From: Bacillus vallismortis
Lineage (GTDB): Bacteria; Bacillota; Bacilli; Bacillales; Bacillaceae
Direction of reading: 5' to 3'
Assembly: GCF_040784915.1 (NCBI RefSeq)
Contig: NZ_CP160797.1
Coordinates: 3,338,137-3,402,136, forward strand
DNA length: 64,000 nt
The position numbers and the translations under genes are program-made. Position 1 is the stretch's first letter, and each line of letters begins with the position of its first letter. Below the pieces are notes generated by a model. It worked only from the letters and a program-made list of their open reading frames with translations. It was not told the DNA's origin and did not search any database. This document shows positions 9,133 to 18,564 of the stretch, one piece after another.

Positions 9133-10521
9133 TTATTGCGCGAGCTTCCATGCGAGCAGATCCCGCAAAAACTCCGGCATAAAATATTCTTTTTCTGGGG
9201 CGTCGCGGATGATCGGGAACAGTCTGCCGAGCGTAAACATGTCAAGCACGGCAACGGAGTATTGTTTATGTTTATCAATCTCTTCCCCGTTCAGCGTGAC
9301 GCGTGTGACATGCGTGATCCCGTCATCCAGCCGTTTCGTTTCTACATCAACACCCGCGTATACCATTTTCCCCATTACTTCTCCGCGGAAACCGAGCCCT
9401 TTGATCCGGAGCTGCTCCATTTGTTCGGAAGCCGCATGGACAATGGTCTCTTTCAGTTCTTCTCCCGTCAGGCGGACAGCCACCGGGTTGATCGGATGGG
9501 GACAGATGCGGTGCAGATCCAGCTTCGTCACAGGGCCCTCTCTCAGCGGACCGAGAATGACACCGGAATTCACCATACTCATGTCCGTCCCGCACCATTC
9601 CTTTAGCGCGAATGCCAAAAGCAAAGGCAGCTCTGATTCTTCAAACCACTTCACCTCAGCATCTTGCGCAAGCTCCGCAACGGCGTCGGACAACTTATCT
9701 TCGGCTTCACGTTCTTTTTCATGAAGAAACGCTTTTGTTTCTTCGGATTCTCCTGTCCATTCCGCCATGTTCTGCACAGACGCTGTTTTGCTGATGATGC
9801 TTCGCTGTACGCTGTCGACTGTGATTTCTACACAGCCGACATAATGTCCGTATTTCTCGGCGCTGGCAAGCAATACGCCGTTTACCACTTGTCCATCTTC
9901 AAGCAAATGATGGGTGTGCGATTCGAGGATCACATCAATCTCAGGGACCGCTTCAGCCACTTTCTGATCATCAAGAATGCCTAAATGCGACAGCAGAACG
10001 ATGATGTCGGCCTGCCCTTTCACTTCCTGAATGGTTTCCTTTACGCTTTCAAGGGCATCAGTTACTGTCCATCCCAGCTTGTCATAGACAGGATAATACG
10101 GCACGGTTACGCCTAAGATAGCAATGTGCATACCGTTTTTCAATGATTTGATATGGTAAGGAACCGCCCAGGATGGACGGTTACCGTTTTTGTCATATAG
10201 ATTGGAGACGATAACGGGAAATTCAGCATGATGATATAAGGCAGCGAGCTCTTCATGCGGAAGCGTGATCCCTTCGTTATTGCCGATCGTCGCTCCATCA
10301 ATATGAAGACGGTTTAAGAGATCGACATTCGCTTTTCCGAAAGTCGCCTCTGTCACGAAATGAAAACGATCAAGATGATCGCCAATATCAAAAACGAGCG
10401 TCTCTCCGCTGTCTGATTGACGCTCTTTTCTTTTCTGCTCGATATAATCTACAATTTTCGGCCAGTTTTCAAAATGGCTGTGCAAATCATTGGTATGATA
10501 TAAGCGGAGCTTCTCTTTCAT
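9133..10521 (-). CDS. yunD: 5'-nucleotidase/2',3'-cyclic phosphodiesterase-like protein YunD
   Basis: 462-aa metallophosphatase. Metal-site motifs are LYHTNDLHSHFENW (1st motif), DIGDHLDR (2nd), GATIGNNEG (3rd), LLSHLG and LESHTHHLLEDG (later motifs); the C-terminal 5'-nucleotidase domain follows (ALKEWCGTDMSMVNSG). The usual GNHE reads GNNE, so the transition-state His is replaced by Asn. No signal peptide, unlike secreted relatives, so it is probably cytosolic. AGGGAGAGA precedes the ATG at 10521. Confidence 0.87.
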   Translation of the reverse strand: MKEKLRLYHTNDLHSHFENWPKIVDYIEQKRKERQSDSGETLVFDIGDHLDRFHFVTEATFGKANVDLLNRLHIDGATIGNNEGITLPHEELAALYHHAEFPVIVSNLYDKNGNRPSWAVPYHIKSLKNGMHIAILGVTVPYYPVYDKLGWTVTDALESVKETIQEVKGQADIIVLLSHLGILDDQKVAEAVPEIDVILESHTHHLLEDGQVVNGVLLASAEKYGHYVGCVEITVDSVQRSIISKTASVQNMAEWTGESEETKAFLHEKEREAEDKLSDAVAELAQDAEVKWFEESELPLLLAFALKEWCGTDMSMVNSGVILGPLREGPVTKLDLHRICPHPINPVAVRLTGEELKETIVHAASEQMEQLRIKGLGFRGEVMGKMVYAGVDVETKRLDDGITHVTRVTLNGEEIDKHKQYSVAVLDMFTLGRLFPIIRDAPEKEYFMPEFLRDLLAWKLAQ

Positions 10522-10540
10522 ATTATCTCTCCCTAATCGT

Positions 10541-11362
10541 TCAGCTGAAAATGCCTTCATAAATGAGCTGGCAGCCGATCAAAATCAACACGATCCGCAT
10601 GATCATCACGATCGTTTTCGTCTTCATTTTTCTGTTGATGGCGGCGCCAAGCTTTCCGCCGATCCAAGCGCCGGGCACAAGCGCGAGGGCGTACAGCCAA
10701 TTGACGTGCCCGGAAATAATATGTGAAACAGACCCTGTCATTGAGGACAGGAATATAATAAACATGGACGTTGCCACCGCAACCTTCGGCGGAAACAGGA
10801 ATAACAGCATCATCGCCGGAACCATGAGCGATCCGCCGCCTATTCCGAAAAGCCCGCCTAAAAAGCCGACAACAAAAGCAATCGCAATGCCGACAGGGGC
10901 CTGATATGAATACGTATAAGGCTCACCAGCCTCATCCTGAAATGTCCGAATCATTCCTTTATGAGCTTTGTTGACCGGCCGGGCTTTCGCTTTCAGCATT
11001 AAGGTTAATGAAATCAGAATCATAAAAATGCCAAACCAAATGGAAAACGAGTTTGAATTGAACAGCTTTGACACGTAAGCCCCGAGAATACTGCCGGGCC
11101 CTGAACCGATAAAAAATATGAGCCCGCTTTTATAATCAACGGTTTTATATTTAATATAAGCCAAAGTTGAAGAAAGACCCGTAAAAATAATGACCAAAAG
11201 CGAAGTTCCAATCGCAACCTGCGGCGTCACATCTTGATACAGCGGCGTCACTGTGCTCAAAAACATCAGAGACGGAACGATGACAATTCCGCCGCCAAGC
11301 CCAATCAGGCTTCCTACCGTACCTGCAACTAATCCCAGTACGGCCAAAATCACAAACGACAT
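10541..11362 (-). CDS. yunE: TauE/SafE-family sulfite/sulfonate exporter-like protein YunE
   Basis: 273-aa membrane protein with about eight helices. Two family repeats are visible: GTVGSLIGLGGGIVIVPSLMF near the N-terminus and GFLGGLFGIGGGSLMVPAMM in the middle. The family exports sulfite, sulfoacetate or related anions; the substrate here is unknown. The stop lies 19 bases before yunD and the start 17 bases after yunF, so these form one operon. Confidence 0.87.
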   Translation of the reverse strand: MSFVILAVLGLVAGTVGSLIGLGGGIVIVPSLMFLSTVTPLYQDVTPQVAIGTSLLVIIFTGLSSTLAYIKYKTVDYKSGLIFFIGSGPGSILGAYVSKLFNSNSFSIWFGIFMILISLTLMLKAKARPVNKAHKGMIRTFQDEAGEPYTYSYQAPVGIAIAFVVGFLGGLFGIGGGSLMVPAMMLLFLFPPKVAVATSMFIIFLSSMTGSVSHIISGHVNWLYALALVPGAWIGGKLGAAINRKMKTKTIVMIMRIVLILIGCQLIYEGIFS

Positions 11363-11379
11363 CAAACAAAACCTCTTTT

Positions 11380-12228
11380 CTAAAATAAATCGAGCTGTCT
11401 CGGAGCAAGTCCGCTATACTCGATATCAAGCAGTTCAAGCATCTGCTTGCCGTTATCCGCGGCGTCTCCGCCGGAATTGTTATTGAACAGGACAAAAACA
11501 TCCTTACATTGCTGCTGTAATTCATTCAGATGGTTTTTCCAATCCGCAAGCTCCTGTTGATTGTAGCGGTATAAGTACCGGACCTCCCGCCAGTTTTTCC
11601 CGCCATCAGGCTTCATCCAGCCCTGCTTGTTGCGTCCGTGAAACCTGACAAGCGTTTTGTTTTCATCGGTCACGCGCAGCACAGTCGGCACGCTGCCTTC
11701 TCCGATTTGCGGTTCATCACAGACACTGTGAATCCAGCCTTCCGCTTTCATAAATGAAAGCGTCTGCTCATAAAATGGCGGCGAGAACCAGGAGCGGTTT
11801 CTGAATTCAAGCGCGCATGGGATATCGCCCATTTGGTGCTTGCACCATCTCAAATAAGCGACATTCTCCTTCTTGCAGTCAAACCACGGCGGAAATTGAA
11901 ACAGCACCATGGCGAGCTTATTGCTATGTAAATATGGCGTTAAAGACACCTTAAACGCGTCAAACATCTCCTCTTTTGAGTCAAAGGGAATGTCGCCGCG
12001 CTGATGCCCCGTCATGCCCTGATACGCTTTCACGATAAATTGGAAGGTTTCCGGCGTTTCCTTCACCCACTTTTCATTATTTCGCGCCGGCTGAATCGCG
12101 TAAAAGCTCGCGTCTAATTCAACGATCGGAAAATGGGAGGAATAGGCCTGCAATTTTTTCTGGCTGGCCGTTTTCGGCGGATAGATGCTGTCATGATCCC
12201 CCCATCCCGTCAGTCCGATATAAATCAC
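11380..12228 (-). CDS. yunF: DUF72 TIM-barrel protein YunF
   Basis: 282-aa DUF72 protein with a TIM-barrel-like pattern: IYIGLTGWGD at the start, YPPKTASQKKLQAYSSHFPIVELDASFYA, FEFRNRSWF-type block (CALEFRNRSWFSPP) and DVFVLFNNNSGGDAADNG near the end. Family function is unknown. GTG at 12228 is preferred because AGAGGTGA lies six bases upstream; an in-frame ATG is two codons earlier. Confidence 0.86.
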   Translation of the reverse strand: MIYIGLTGWGDHDSIYPPKTASQKKLQAYSSHFPIVELDASFYAIQPARNNEKWVKETPETFQFIVKAYQGMTGHQRGDIPFDSKEEMFDAFKVSLTPYLHSNKLAMVLFQFPPWFDCKKENVAYLRWCKHQMGDIPCALEFRNRSWFSPPFYEQTLSFMKAEGWIHSVCDEPQIGEGSVPTVLRVTDENKTLVRFHGRNKQGWMKPDGGKNWREVRYLYRYNQQELADWKNHLNELQQQCKDVFVLFNNNSGGDAADNGKQMLELLDIEYSGLAPRQLDLF

Positions 12229-12265
12229 AATCATTCACCTCTCTTCCAGTTTATCACACGTGTTT

Positions 12266-12613
12266 TCAGGTTTCCTCGGAAATGCTATTCATGTAGCGGG
12301 AAAACGCTGAACAAAGATGCTGATATTGTTCCTCATTCGTATCTAAGAACGCCTCTTCCCTTGAGGAAGGAATATGCTGATAGTTAATAGGCGCCTGGAA
12401 CTGTTCACTCGTAAAGTCATACACCACGCCGTTGATGCAGTTATAAAAATGCCAGCTCTCACCGACTTTTGTTTTGAAAATGTCGCCGCCGAATTGATCC
12501 TGAATCACCAATGCCGTCACATCGCATTGGCCGCATGCCGGGCATTCTTTTGTCCATTTAGAGCTCGTATGGCACGACCAAGATTGCTTTAATATGTATT
12601 TGACATGCTCCAT
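12266..12613 (-). CDS. yunG: YunG family protein
   Basis: 115-aa cytosolic protein of the YunG family. Conserved-looking elements are LKQSWSCHTSSKW, a CPACGQCD cysteine cluster that could bind a metal, and a KVGESWHFYNCINGVVYDFT block. Function unknown. AAAAGGAGG precedes the ATG. First gene of the yunG-F-E-D-C series and divergent from the glycosyltransferase. Confidence 0.8.
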   Translation of the reverse strand: MEHVKYILKQSWSCHTSSKWTKECPACGQCDVTALVIQDQFGGDIFKTKVGESWHFYNCINGVVYDFTSEQFQAPINYQHIPSSREEAFLDTNEEQYQHLCSAFSRYMNSISEET

Positions 12614-12720
12614 TTCCGCCGCCTCCTTTTAAAAAAGATACCACTTTGATTGCATTTTAAAAACTGATCAGATTCTTTGTATGATATATTAGTGGTAATG
12701 AATGCATCTGGAGGCGAATC

Positions 12721-13989
12721 ATGAAAATTAACCTGCTTACGATTGGTACGAGGGGCGATGTACAGCCTTTTATCGCATTGGGCAAAGAATTATCCAGCCG
12801 CGGTCATCATGTGACGATTTGCACTGAAGACGCGTTCAAAGATCTAGCGGAGAAAAACAGGCTCTCCTTTTCAGCCATCAGAGCCGATTACGCAGATTTG
12901 ACGCAATCAGAAGAAGGGAAAAACATGCTGAAAGGAAATCCGATATCAATCGTCAGACAACTGAAAACCGTCATTTACCCAATGATGGAACAAATGTTAG
13001 ACGATATTTGGACGGTCGCTCAAGATGCCGATGCAATCATTTATCATCCTAAAGTATTTGGCGGTTATGATCTTGCCGAAGCCCTGCACATCCCCGCCTT
13101 TATCGCTCACCCCGTTCCTGTTATAGCTCCCACCCGCCATTTTACAAATCCTGTCCTGCCATTTGCCATGCGGAGCGGAACGCTTAACAGGGCCAGTTTT
13201 AAAATCAATCGATTATTAACCGCATCATTTTTTTCGCTGGTTAACAAGTGGAGACATGAGACACTCGGCCTGTCTGGTAAACGTTCTGTTTTTAAGGATG
13301 ATTCCGTACTGAATGGAAAGCATATTCCTGTTCTGTATGGATGCAGCCCTTCCATCATTCCCTTTGACCAACAATGGGAAGGTCATGTTTCAATGAAGGG
13401 ATTCTGGTTTTTAGACGAAGATGCCTGGACCCCTCCACCTGAGCTGTTGCATTTTTTAGAAGCGGGGCCGCCTCCTTTTACCGTTAGCTTTAGCAGTATG
13501 CCATTACGAAACCCGGATCACATACTGAACATGCTTCAGCAAGCATTCAAAGAAGCCGGGCAGCGCGCCATTTTGCTGACGGGCTGGAGCGGGATCAAAC
13601 GGACAACAGATTCACCTCATATTTTCACAGCCGGGTCCATGCCTCACAGCTGGATTTTTCCTCAATCACGAGCAGTCATTCATCATGGTGGCGCCGGGAC
13701 TACGGCCGCGGCATTGAAAGCTGGCAAACCAATGATAATATGCCCATTCTCTGGGGATCAGCCTTTTTGGGCAAGAAAAATGCGAGACATCGGAGTGGCT
13801 GCTGCCCCTCTGAAAGAAAAAAAGATGTCAGTTGAAGCCTTCGTTTCCAGAATCCACGAACTGGTCTCCAACCATACGTATTCTCAACGGGCTTCTGAAG
13901 CTGCAGCTCTTATTAAAAAAGAAGATGGAGTAAGACATACTGCGGACTTTATTGAAGAAAAACTAGAGGAAAAAACCCCGGCAACATAA
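12721..13989 (+). CDS. MGT/COG1819-type glycosyltransferase (accessory)
   Basis: 422-aa GT-B glycosyltransferase of the macrolide/sterol type. N-terminal MKINLLTIGTRGDVQPF and the nucleotide-sugar-binding block VIHHGGAGTTAAALKAGKP followed by PFSGDQPFWARKM are diagnostic. It probably transfers glucose or a related sugar from a UDP donor to a lipid or small hydrophobic acceptor; the acceptor is unknown. It has its own ribosome site (GGAGGCG) and terminator, so it forms a single-gene unit. It splits yunG from pucH, which I recall as neighbours in strain 168, so it looks like an insertion. Confidence 0.85.
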   Translation: MKINLLTIGTRGDVQPFIALGKELSSRGHHVTICTEDAFKDLAEKNRLSFSAIRADYADLTQSEEGKNMLKGNPISIVRQLKTVIYPMMEQMLDDIWTVAQDADAIIYHPKVFGGYDLAEALHIPAFIAHPVPVIAPTRHFTNPVLPFAMRSGTLNRASFKINRLLTASFFSLVNKWRHETLGLSGKRSVFKDDSVLNGKHIPVLYGCSPSIIPFDQQWEGHVSMKGFWFLDEDAWTPPPELLHFLEAGPPPFTVSFSSMPLRNPDHILNMLQQAFKEAGQRAILLTGWSGIKRTTDSPHIFTAGSMPHSWIFPQSRAVIHHGGAGTTAAALKAGKPMIICPFSGDQPFWARKMRDIGVAAAPLKEKKMSVEAFVSRIHELVSNHTYSQRASEAAALIKKEDGVRHTADFIEEKLEEKTPAT

Positions 13990-14007
13990 AATCTGCCGGG
14001 GTTTTTT
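13971..14007. terminator. Terminator after the glycosyltransferase
   Basis: CCCCGGCA-loop-TGCCGGGG stem with A-rich and T-rich flanks. The glycosyltransferase stop lies in the loop and the pucH stop lies in the T run, so it serves both strands. Confidence 0.88.
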
Positions 14008-15349
14008 ACGATGGAACGACCATGGCTCCGTCATTTGCTCTTTCTGCTTTGTCCCTGCCGCTGTACACGCACCGGCCTTTACTGTATGTGGCCGAAATGC
14101 GGCAGGGAAATGTATGTCCTTCGTAAAGGCTTAGCTTATGCTTTGCAAACATCGATTCTCTCGTGACAGTGTACGGCTCCATGCCGACGAGGACAAAATC
14201 CGCATCACATCCCTCTTCAAGCCGCCCTTTTTGCTGCAGGCCGAATCGTCTCGCAGGGGCTGCCGCTGTCCATTCAGCGATGGTTTCAAACGGAATCTGA
14301 TGCTCAAGCGCCAGTTCCAGCATTCCTAATAAAGTGAACTGCCCGCCGCTGATTCCGCCCCATGATAAAAACAAATTATCCTCCCGCTTTAAGGACGGAC
14401 GGCAAGGAGAATGGTCAGAGGAGACCATGTCAATATGCCCCGCAATGAGCGCCTCGATCAGCGCCTCCTTTGATTGCGGTGAACGGAGCGGGGGCGCGCA
14501 TTTTGCGGCAGAGCCCTTTTCACGTAAATCATCGTGGCTGAACAAGAGATAATGCGGGCATGTTTCGACCGAAACATCAAGGCCTTCCTGTTTCGCCTCC
14601 CTGATCAGCCGAACCGCTTTCGCCGTGCTGATATGGACAAAATGAACCGGACACCCCGTCGCCTTCGCATACTGTATCGTGCGATATACCGCTTCAGCTT
14701 CGGCTTCCTCCGGGCGGGAGGCGGCGTACGCATCCGCATCCACCCTTCCTTTATTGGCCAAAACCATCTGCAAATAGCTTGTGATCGCGTCACTCTCCGC
14801 GTGAAGAGCGAGAATTTTTCCTGCAGCCGCGATTTCTGCCATGCCTTTGAGCAATGTCCGTTCATCAACAGAGGTGAACTCGTCTGTGCCTGATTTTGAT
14901 AAAAACGCTTTAAACCCGATCGCTCCCGCCTCGGCCATTGGGCGGATGTCCTCGATATGGCCGGGCACGAGGCCGCCCCATAGCGCAAAATCCACGGCTG
15001 ATTTTTGCCTGCCGAGTTCTGCTTTTGCGAGAAGATGTTCTGCCGTCACGGTTGATGGAATGCAATTGAGCGGCATATCAAAATAAGTGGTGCAGCCGCC
15101 TGCGGCCATCATTTGAGAACCTGTTTCAATCCCCTCCCAGTCCTCTCTGCCCGGTTCATTGAAATGAACATGGCAGTCTACCGCACCCGGAAACACATAT
15201 TGTCCGCTGGCCTGTACAACAGCTGTCCCGCCTGCTTCAATGGCAGATCCAATCTCGGCAATGATGCCGTTTCGCACTGCAATATCAGCTTCTTTCACGC
15301 CACTTGGCGTAACTGCTTTCGCACCTTTTATCACCATATCGTAATTCAT
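14006..15349 (-). CDS. pucH: Allantoinase
   Basis: 447-aa cyclic amidohydrolase converting allantoin to allantoate. Metal ligands are visible: HxH in [13 protein letters not shown], the lysine of [15 protein letters not shown] (carbamylated in the family), His in LALHAES and VHFVHIS, and Asp in [16 protein letters not shown] precedes the ATG. It is divergent from its regulator pucR and remains intact, although genes acting before it in purine breakdown have been lost. Confidence 0.93.
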   Translation of the reverse strand: MNYDMVIKGAKAVTPSGVKEADIAVRNGIIAEIGSAIEAGGTAVVQASGQYVFPGAVDCHVHFNEPGREDWEGIETGSQMMAAGGCTTYFDMPLNCIPSTVTAEHLLAKAELGRQKSAVDFALWGGLVPGHIEDIRPMAEAGAIGFKAFLSKSGTDEFTSVDERTLLKGMAEIAAAGKILALHAESDAITSYLQMVLANKGRVDADAYAASRPEEAEAEAVYRTIQYAKATGCPVHFVHISTAKAVRLIREAKQEGLDVSVETCPHYLLFSHDDLREKGSAAKCAPPLRSPQSKEALIEALIAGHIDMVSSDHSPCRPSLKREDNLFLSWGGISGGQFTLLGMLELALEHQIPFETIAEWTAAAPARRFGLQQKGRLEEGCDADFVLVGMEPYTVTRESMFAKHKLSLYEGHTFPCRISATYSKGRCVYSGRDKAERANDGAMVVPS

Positions 15350-15383
15350 ACTGATCCCCCCATGTCAGGATGACGATTTTTTA

Positions 15384-15400
15384 TGTCAGTTTATGTCACA
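15384..15400. promoter_or_regulatory. TnrA-type site between pucH and pucR
   Basis: TGTCA-GTTTATG-TCACA fits the TnrA/GlnR consensus TGTNAN7TNACA at every fixed position. It lies in the 174-base divergent gap. Nitrogen-limitation control by TnrA is known for puc genes; that this copy is bound is inference. Confidence 0.6.
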
Positions 15401-15523
15401 CAACCCGTTCTATTTTGAATAGTTTACTGCTACTATGATCGTATTACATCAGCAAAACCGCTAGAATTTCTATTGAAAATTATTCATCTTAACTAATGTT
15501 TTTATAGAAAAGGAGAATGCGCT

Positions 15524-17119
15524 ATGAATATTTTAGATGTGATGAAAATACCGGCTTATGAAAACGCCCATTTAATCGCGGGAAAAGCAGGAGGAGAAAG
15601 AGAGGTTCAGCATGTCAATATGATGGATGCTCCGGATATCGCAGACTTTCTGCATAAAAATGAATTGCTCGTCACCACCGCCTATCACCTGAAAGATCAT
15701 CCGCACCAGTTATCAAAACTGATTCAGCAAATGGCAAAACGCGGCTGCGCGGGCCTAGGCATTAAAACAAAACGCTACCTAGAGGATATCCCGAAGGAAA
15801 TTATCGAGCTGGCCGATTCATACGCGTTCCCGATTATTGAGCTTCCCGAACACATCCGCCTCGGCGATATTGTGAATGCCACACTCAGCCATATTCTCGA
15901 TATGCGTTCTAACGAGCTGCGGCAAGCCATTTACGCGCACAAAAAATTCACAAACCACATTATGAGCGGCAAAGGGCTGCAATCTCTCCTCAAAAAGGTG
16001 TCAGACCTCCTTCAGCTTCCCGTACTGCTGCTTGACCAGCATGCTAAAATGCTGTCTGCTTCCCATCAGATTTCATTTGAAACCGAAAAGCTGAAAGGAA
16101 CCCTGAATACCATATCAGGGCCGTTTTTCACTTGTTTCTCTGCGGTCTCGGACCAGAAAACCTATTCTGTCCTTCCTATTTATAATCACGAAAAAAACTG
16201 CGGCTACCTGCTGATACTTGACATGGTGCAGGCCGGCGACAAAGGATTGGTTCTCACGATTGAACAAGCGGCCAACGTGATTTCTTTTGAACTGCTGAAG
16301 GAAAATGCGCTGAAGCAATACGGGCGGCGGGCGCGCAATGAGTTTTTCAGCAATTTTATTGAACGGTCATTTTCTTCAGACGAGGAAATCAAAAACCGGG
16401 CGAAGGAATTTAAGCTGCGCTGGGATCAAAAATATATGTGCATCGCCGGAAAACTCGACCGAAATGACGAATCGATCAGCTTTACAGAAAATCAGCTCGC
16501 CTCCGACAGCGTATTCGAGTTTCTTGAAGGCGAATTATCGGCCTTCCCGTTTCCGCCCCATCTCTTTATTAAAGGAAATGTCGGCATTATTCTGATCGAA
16601 GCGACAGACAGCTGGAGTGAAATGCACGCCTCAGTGATCAGCTTTTTAGAGCAGTTCCAAACACAAGTCAAAGCTCAATTTAAACGGACTGTGTCCTTTG
16701 GCATCAGCAATATATGCCAAAAGCTCATTGATATTCCCGACGCTTTCACAGAGGCATCTGATGCCCTGCAATCAGGGCATTTGTCAAGAAGCACGGCGTT
16801 TATTCAGGTGTATCACGCCAAAGATGTGCCTGAGCTTCTTCGCCTGCTCCCGGTTGAGGATTTGAAGAAATTTTATCACTCGACACTTCAAAGCCTCGCT
16901 GAAAAACAGCAGGAGGATCAAAGCCTGCTTCATACGCTGTCCGTCTATTTAGAGACACACTGCCAAATTTCCGAGACGGCAAAGCGTCTGTACGTTCACC
17001 GGAATACGGTCATCTACCGCCTTGAAAAATGTGAGGAACTGCTGGGCAAAAGCTTAAAAGACCCTGACACGACGATGCGTTTGCGGCTTGCCTTGCGGAT
17101 GCAGCGGCTGATCAGCTAA
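15524..17119 (+). CDS. pucR: Purine catabolism regulator PucR
   Basis: 531-aa transcription factor. The N-terminal PucR domain (about residues 1-120; KPKRYLEDIPKEIIELADSYAFPIIELP-like region) is followed by a GGDEF-like central part and a C-terminal HTH_30 domain (SETAKRLYVHRNTVIYRLEK). In B. subtilis PucR senses purine degradation intermediates and activates puc operons through PucR boxes. AAAGGAGA precedes the ATG. It looks intact even though several of its target genes are deleted here. Confidence 0.94.
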   Translation: MNILDVMKIPAYENAHLIAGKAGGEREVQHVNMMDAPDIADFLHKNELLVTTAYHLKDHPHQLSKLIQQMAKRGCAGLGIKTKRYLEDIPKEIIELADSYAFPIIELPEHIRLGDIVNATLSHILDMRSNELRQAIYAHKKFTNHIMSGKGLQSLLKKVSDLLQLPVLLLDQHAKMLSASHQISFETEKLKGTLNTISGPFFTCFSAVSDQKTYSVLPIYNHEKNCGYLLILDMVQAGDKGLVLTIEQAANVISFELLKENALKQYGRRARNEFFSNFIERSFSSDEEIKNRAKEFKLRWDQKYMCIAGKLDRNDESISFTENQLASDSVFEFLEGELSAFPFPPHLFIKGNVGIILIEATDSWSEMHASVISFLEQFQTQVKAQFKRTVSFGISNICQKLIDIPDAFTEASDALQSGHLSRSTAFIQVYHAKDVPELLRLLPVEDLKKFYHSTLQSLAEKQQEDQSLLHTLSVYLETHCQISETAKRLYVHRNTVIYRLEKCEELLGKSLKDPDTTMRLRLALRMQRLIS

Positions 17120-17262
17120 CACCCGTCATATTTTCTTACAAACTAAATCGATTTTCGTCACTTTCAGCAATAACACCTGTCTTTTTCGGCTACTGTATCC
17201 AAGGACACCCGACAATCGGCACGCTATCATGTTACTAAAGTTCACATATAAAAGAAGGGACT

Positions 17263-17675
17263 ATGGTGAAACAAAAATCGTTTGCGGTTTTTTCTCTTGG
17301 CCTGCAGCATGTGCTGGCCATGTATGCAGGTGCGATTATGGCGCCCCTGCTTGTCGGCAGGGCGCTGAACTTAACAACAGAACAACTTTCTTACTTGTTG
17401 GCGATTGACCTGTTAACATGCGGCGCCGCGACGCTTTTGCAAACCTTGCGCGGCGCATACATCGGCATCGGGCTTCCCGTCATGCTCGGCAGTCTGGTGA
17501 GTATGTGATGGAGTTCCATGCACGGGATTATTTTGCGAGTCAAAAAGTGAGCATGGCAGACCAGCCGTTTTTAACCATTGTCACCGTCCGATTTCAACTT
17601 GCAGATCCAGACGCTGATTATCACATCCGGCTTTTGCTGTCGCCGTTTGGTTATCAGGTGTATAAGAGGAGTTAG
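17263..17675 (+). pseudogene. pucJ-pucM deletion fusion (urate permease 5' + HIU hydrolase 3')
   Basis: Codons 1-76 encode the start of a nucleobase:cation symporter like PucJ ([29 protein letters not shown]). At about 17491 the homology switches to the C-terminal ~60 residues of PucM, 5-hydroxyisourate hydrolase ([15 protein letters not shown]...[15 protein letters not shown]), in another frame, so translation stops at 17506-17508. The PucM tail has also drifted: the recalled family ending YRGS is YKRS and the HIPLL core is HIRLL. The rest of pucJ, pucK, pucL and the pucM start are gone. Confidence 0.88.
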
Positions 17676-17680
17676 AAAAG

Positions 17681-17705
17681 GAAGTCCGCCGATGAGGCGG
17701 GCTTC
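17681..17705 (+). terminator. Stem loop after the pucM remnant
   Basis: GAAGTCCGCC-GATGA-GGCGGGCTTC with one G-U pair, 5 bases after the pucM stop. Probably the former terminator of the pucJKLM operon; the T tract is weak. Confidence 0.55.
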
Positions 17706-17775
17706 TATATGAACTTTATAAACTTTTCACGTTTGATTACGGTCAAGTGAAACAACATCAAAAATAATGATTACG

Positions 17776-17850
17776 CCTTTTTAAATTCATACAGGCATTC
17801 TCCTCTTTGAATTTGTTTTTGCGTTTCAATCATTGTTTGATGACACTTTT
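17776..17850 (-). pseudogene. 3'-end scar of a rap gene
   Basis: Read on the minus strand this gives CHQTMIETQKQIQRGECLYEFKKA then a stop, close to the end of the intact rap gene at 19277 (YHQKMFQTQTQIQRGECLYDF). It has no upstream part: the rap sequence gives way within a few codons to the 3' end of the racemase gene. A phr-like start overlapping its end (MNLKRRN) stops after ten codons. It is a direct repeat of the rap 3' end and probably marks a recombination junction. Confidence 0.72.
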
Positions 17851-17871
17851 TTCACTTGACAAAACACACAG

Positions 17872-18564
17872 CTAAATCGAAAGAGATGTATTCACTGCTG
17901 TTTGAGCATGGATGAAAGCCGTATCAAATAATGGCACTTTAGAATCCTCTGCCTTTACTAATAAACCAATTTCAGTGCATCCGAGAATAATCCCTTCTGC
18001 TCCCCGATCTACCAAATGATTGATCATCTTCTTATACATGTTTCTGGACGACTGTTTGATTTCCCCCAAACATAGTTCCTGATAAATAATATGATTGATT
18101 AATTCTCTTTCCTCATCACTAGGCACAATGACATTGATATCGTGAGACTCAATACGTGATCTATAAAAATCTTGTTCCATCGTATACTTAGTACCAAGTA
18201 ATCCTACCGAACGAATACCTTGTCTAGTGATTTGATCGGCAGTTGCATCTGCAATATGTAAAATAGGGATAGTGATCATTTCTTGGATATAGCCAATTAC
18301 TTTATGCATGGTATTTGTACATATTACTATAAAATCTGCACCGGCTTTTTCTAATGATCTCGCAGCTTCCCCTAAAGCTGCACCGGCTTGATCCCAAGCC
18401 CCTTCGGACTGATAGTGTTCAATCTCCTTAAAATCAACACTGTATAAAAGGCATTTCGCCGAATGCAGTCCCCCTAATTTCTTTTTTATTTCCTCATTAA
18501 TGATTCGATAATATTCAGCTGAAGATTCCCAACTCATCCCGCCAATAAGACCAATCGTTTTCAT
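17872..18564 (-). CDS. Aspartate/glutamate racemase family protein
   Basis: 230-aa cofactor-independent Asp/Glu racemase-family enzyme. The start MKTIGLIGGMSWESSAEYY is typical of aspartate racemases. The two acid/base cysteines are in VICTNTMHKV (about residue 82) and ILGCTEIGLL (about 195). It interconverts L- and D-aspartate or glutamate, or a related substrate. AGGGGTGG precedes the ATG. It is AT-richer than the puc genes around it and is not part of the puc locus I recall in strain 168. Confidence 0.85.
   Translation of the reverse strand: MKTIGLIGGMSWESSAEYYRIINEEIKKKLGGLHSAKCLLYSVDFKEIEHYQSEGAWDQAGAALGEAARSLEKAGADFIVICTNTMHKVIGYIQEMITIPILHIADATADQITRQGIRSVGLLGTKYTMEQDFYRSRIESHDINVIVPSDEERELINHIIYQELCLGEIKQSSRNMYKKMINHLVDRGAEGIILGCTEIGLLVKAEDSKVPLFDTAFIHAQTAVNTSLSI

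Noticed and set aside
8716..9606. 296-codon open frame opposite yunC and the yunD 3' end
   Set aside because: It spans two real minus-strand genes and their gap, with low-complexity translation and no ribosome site.
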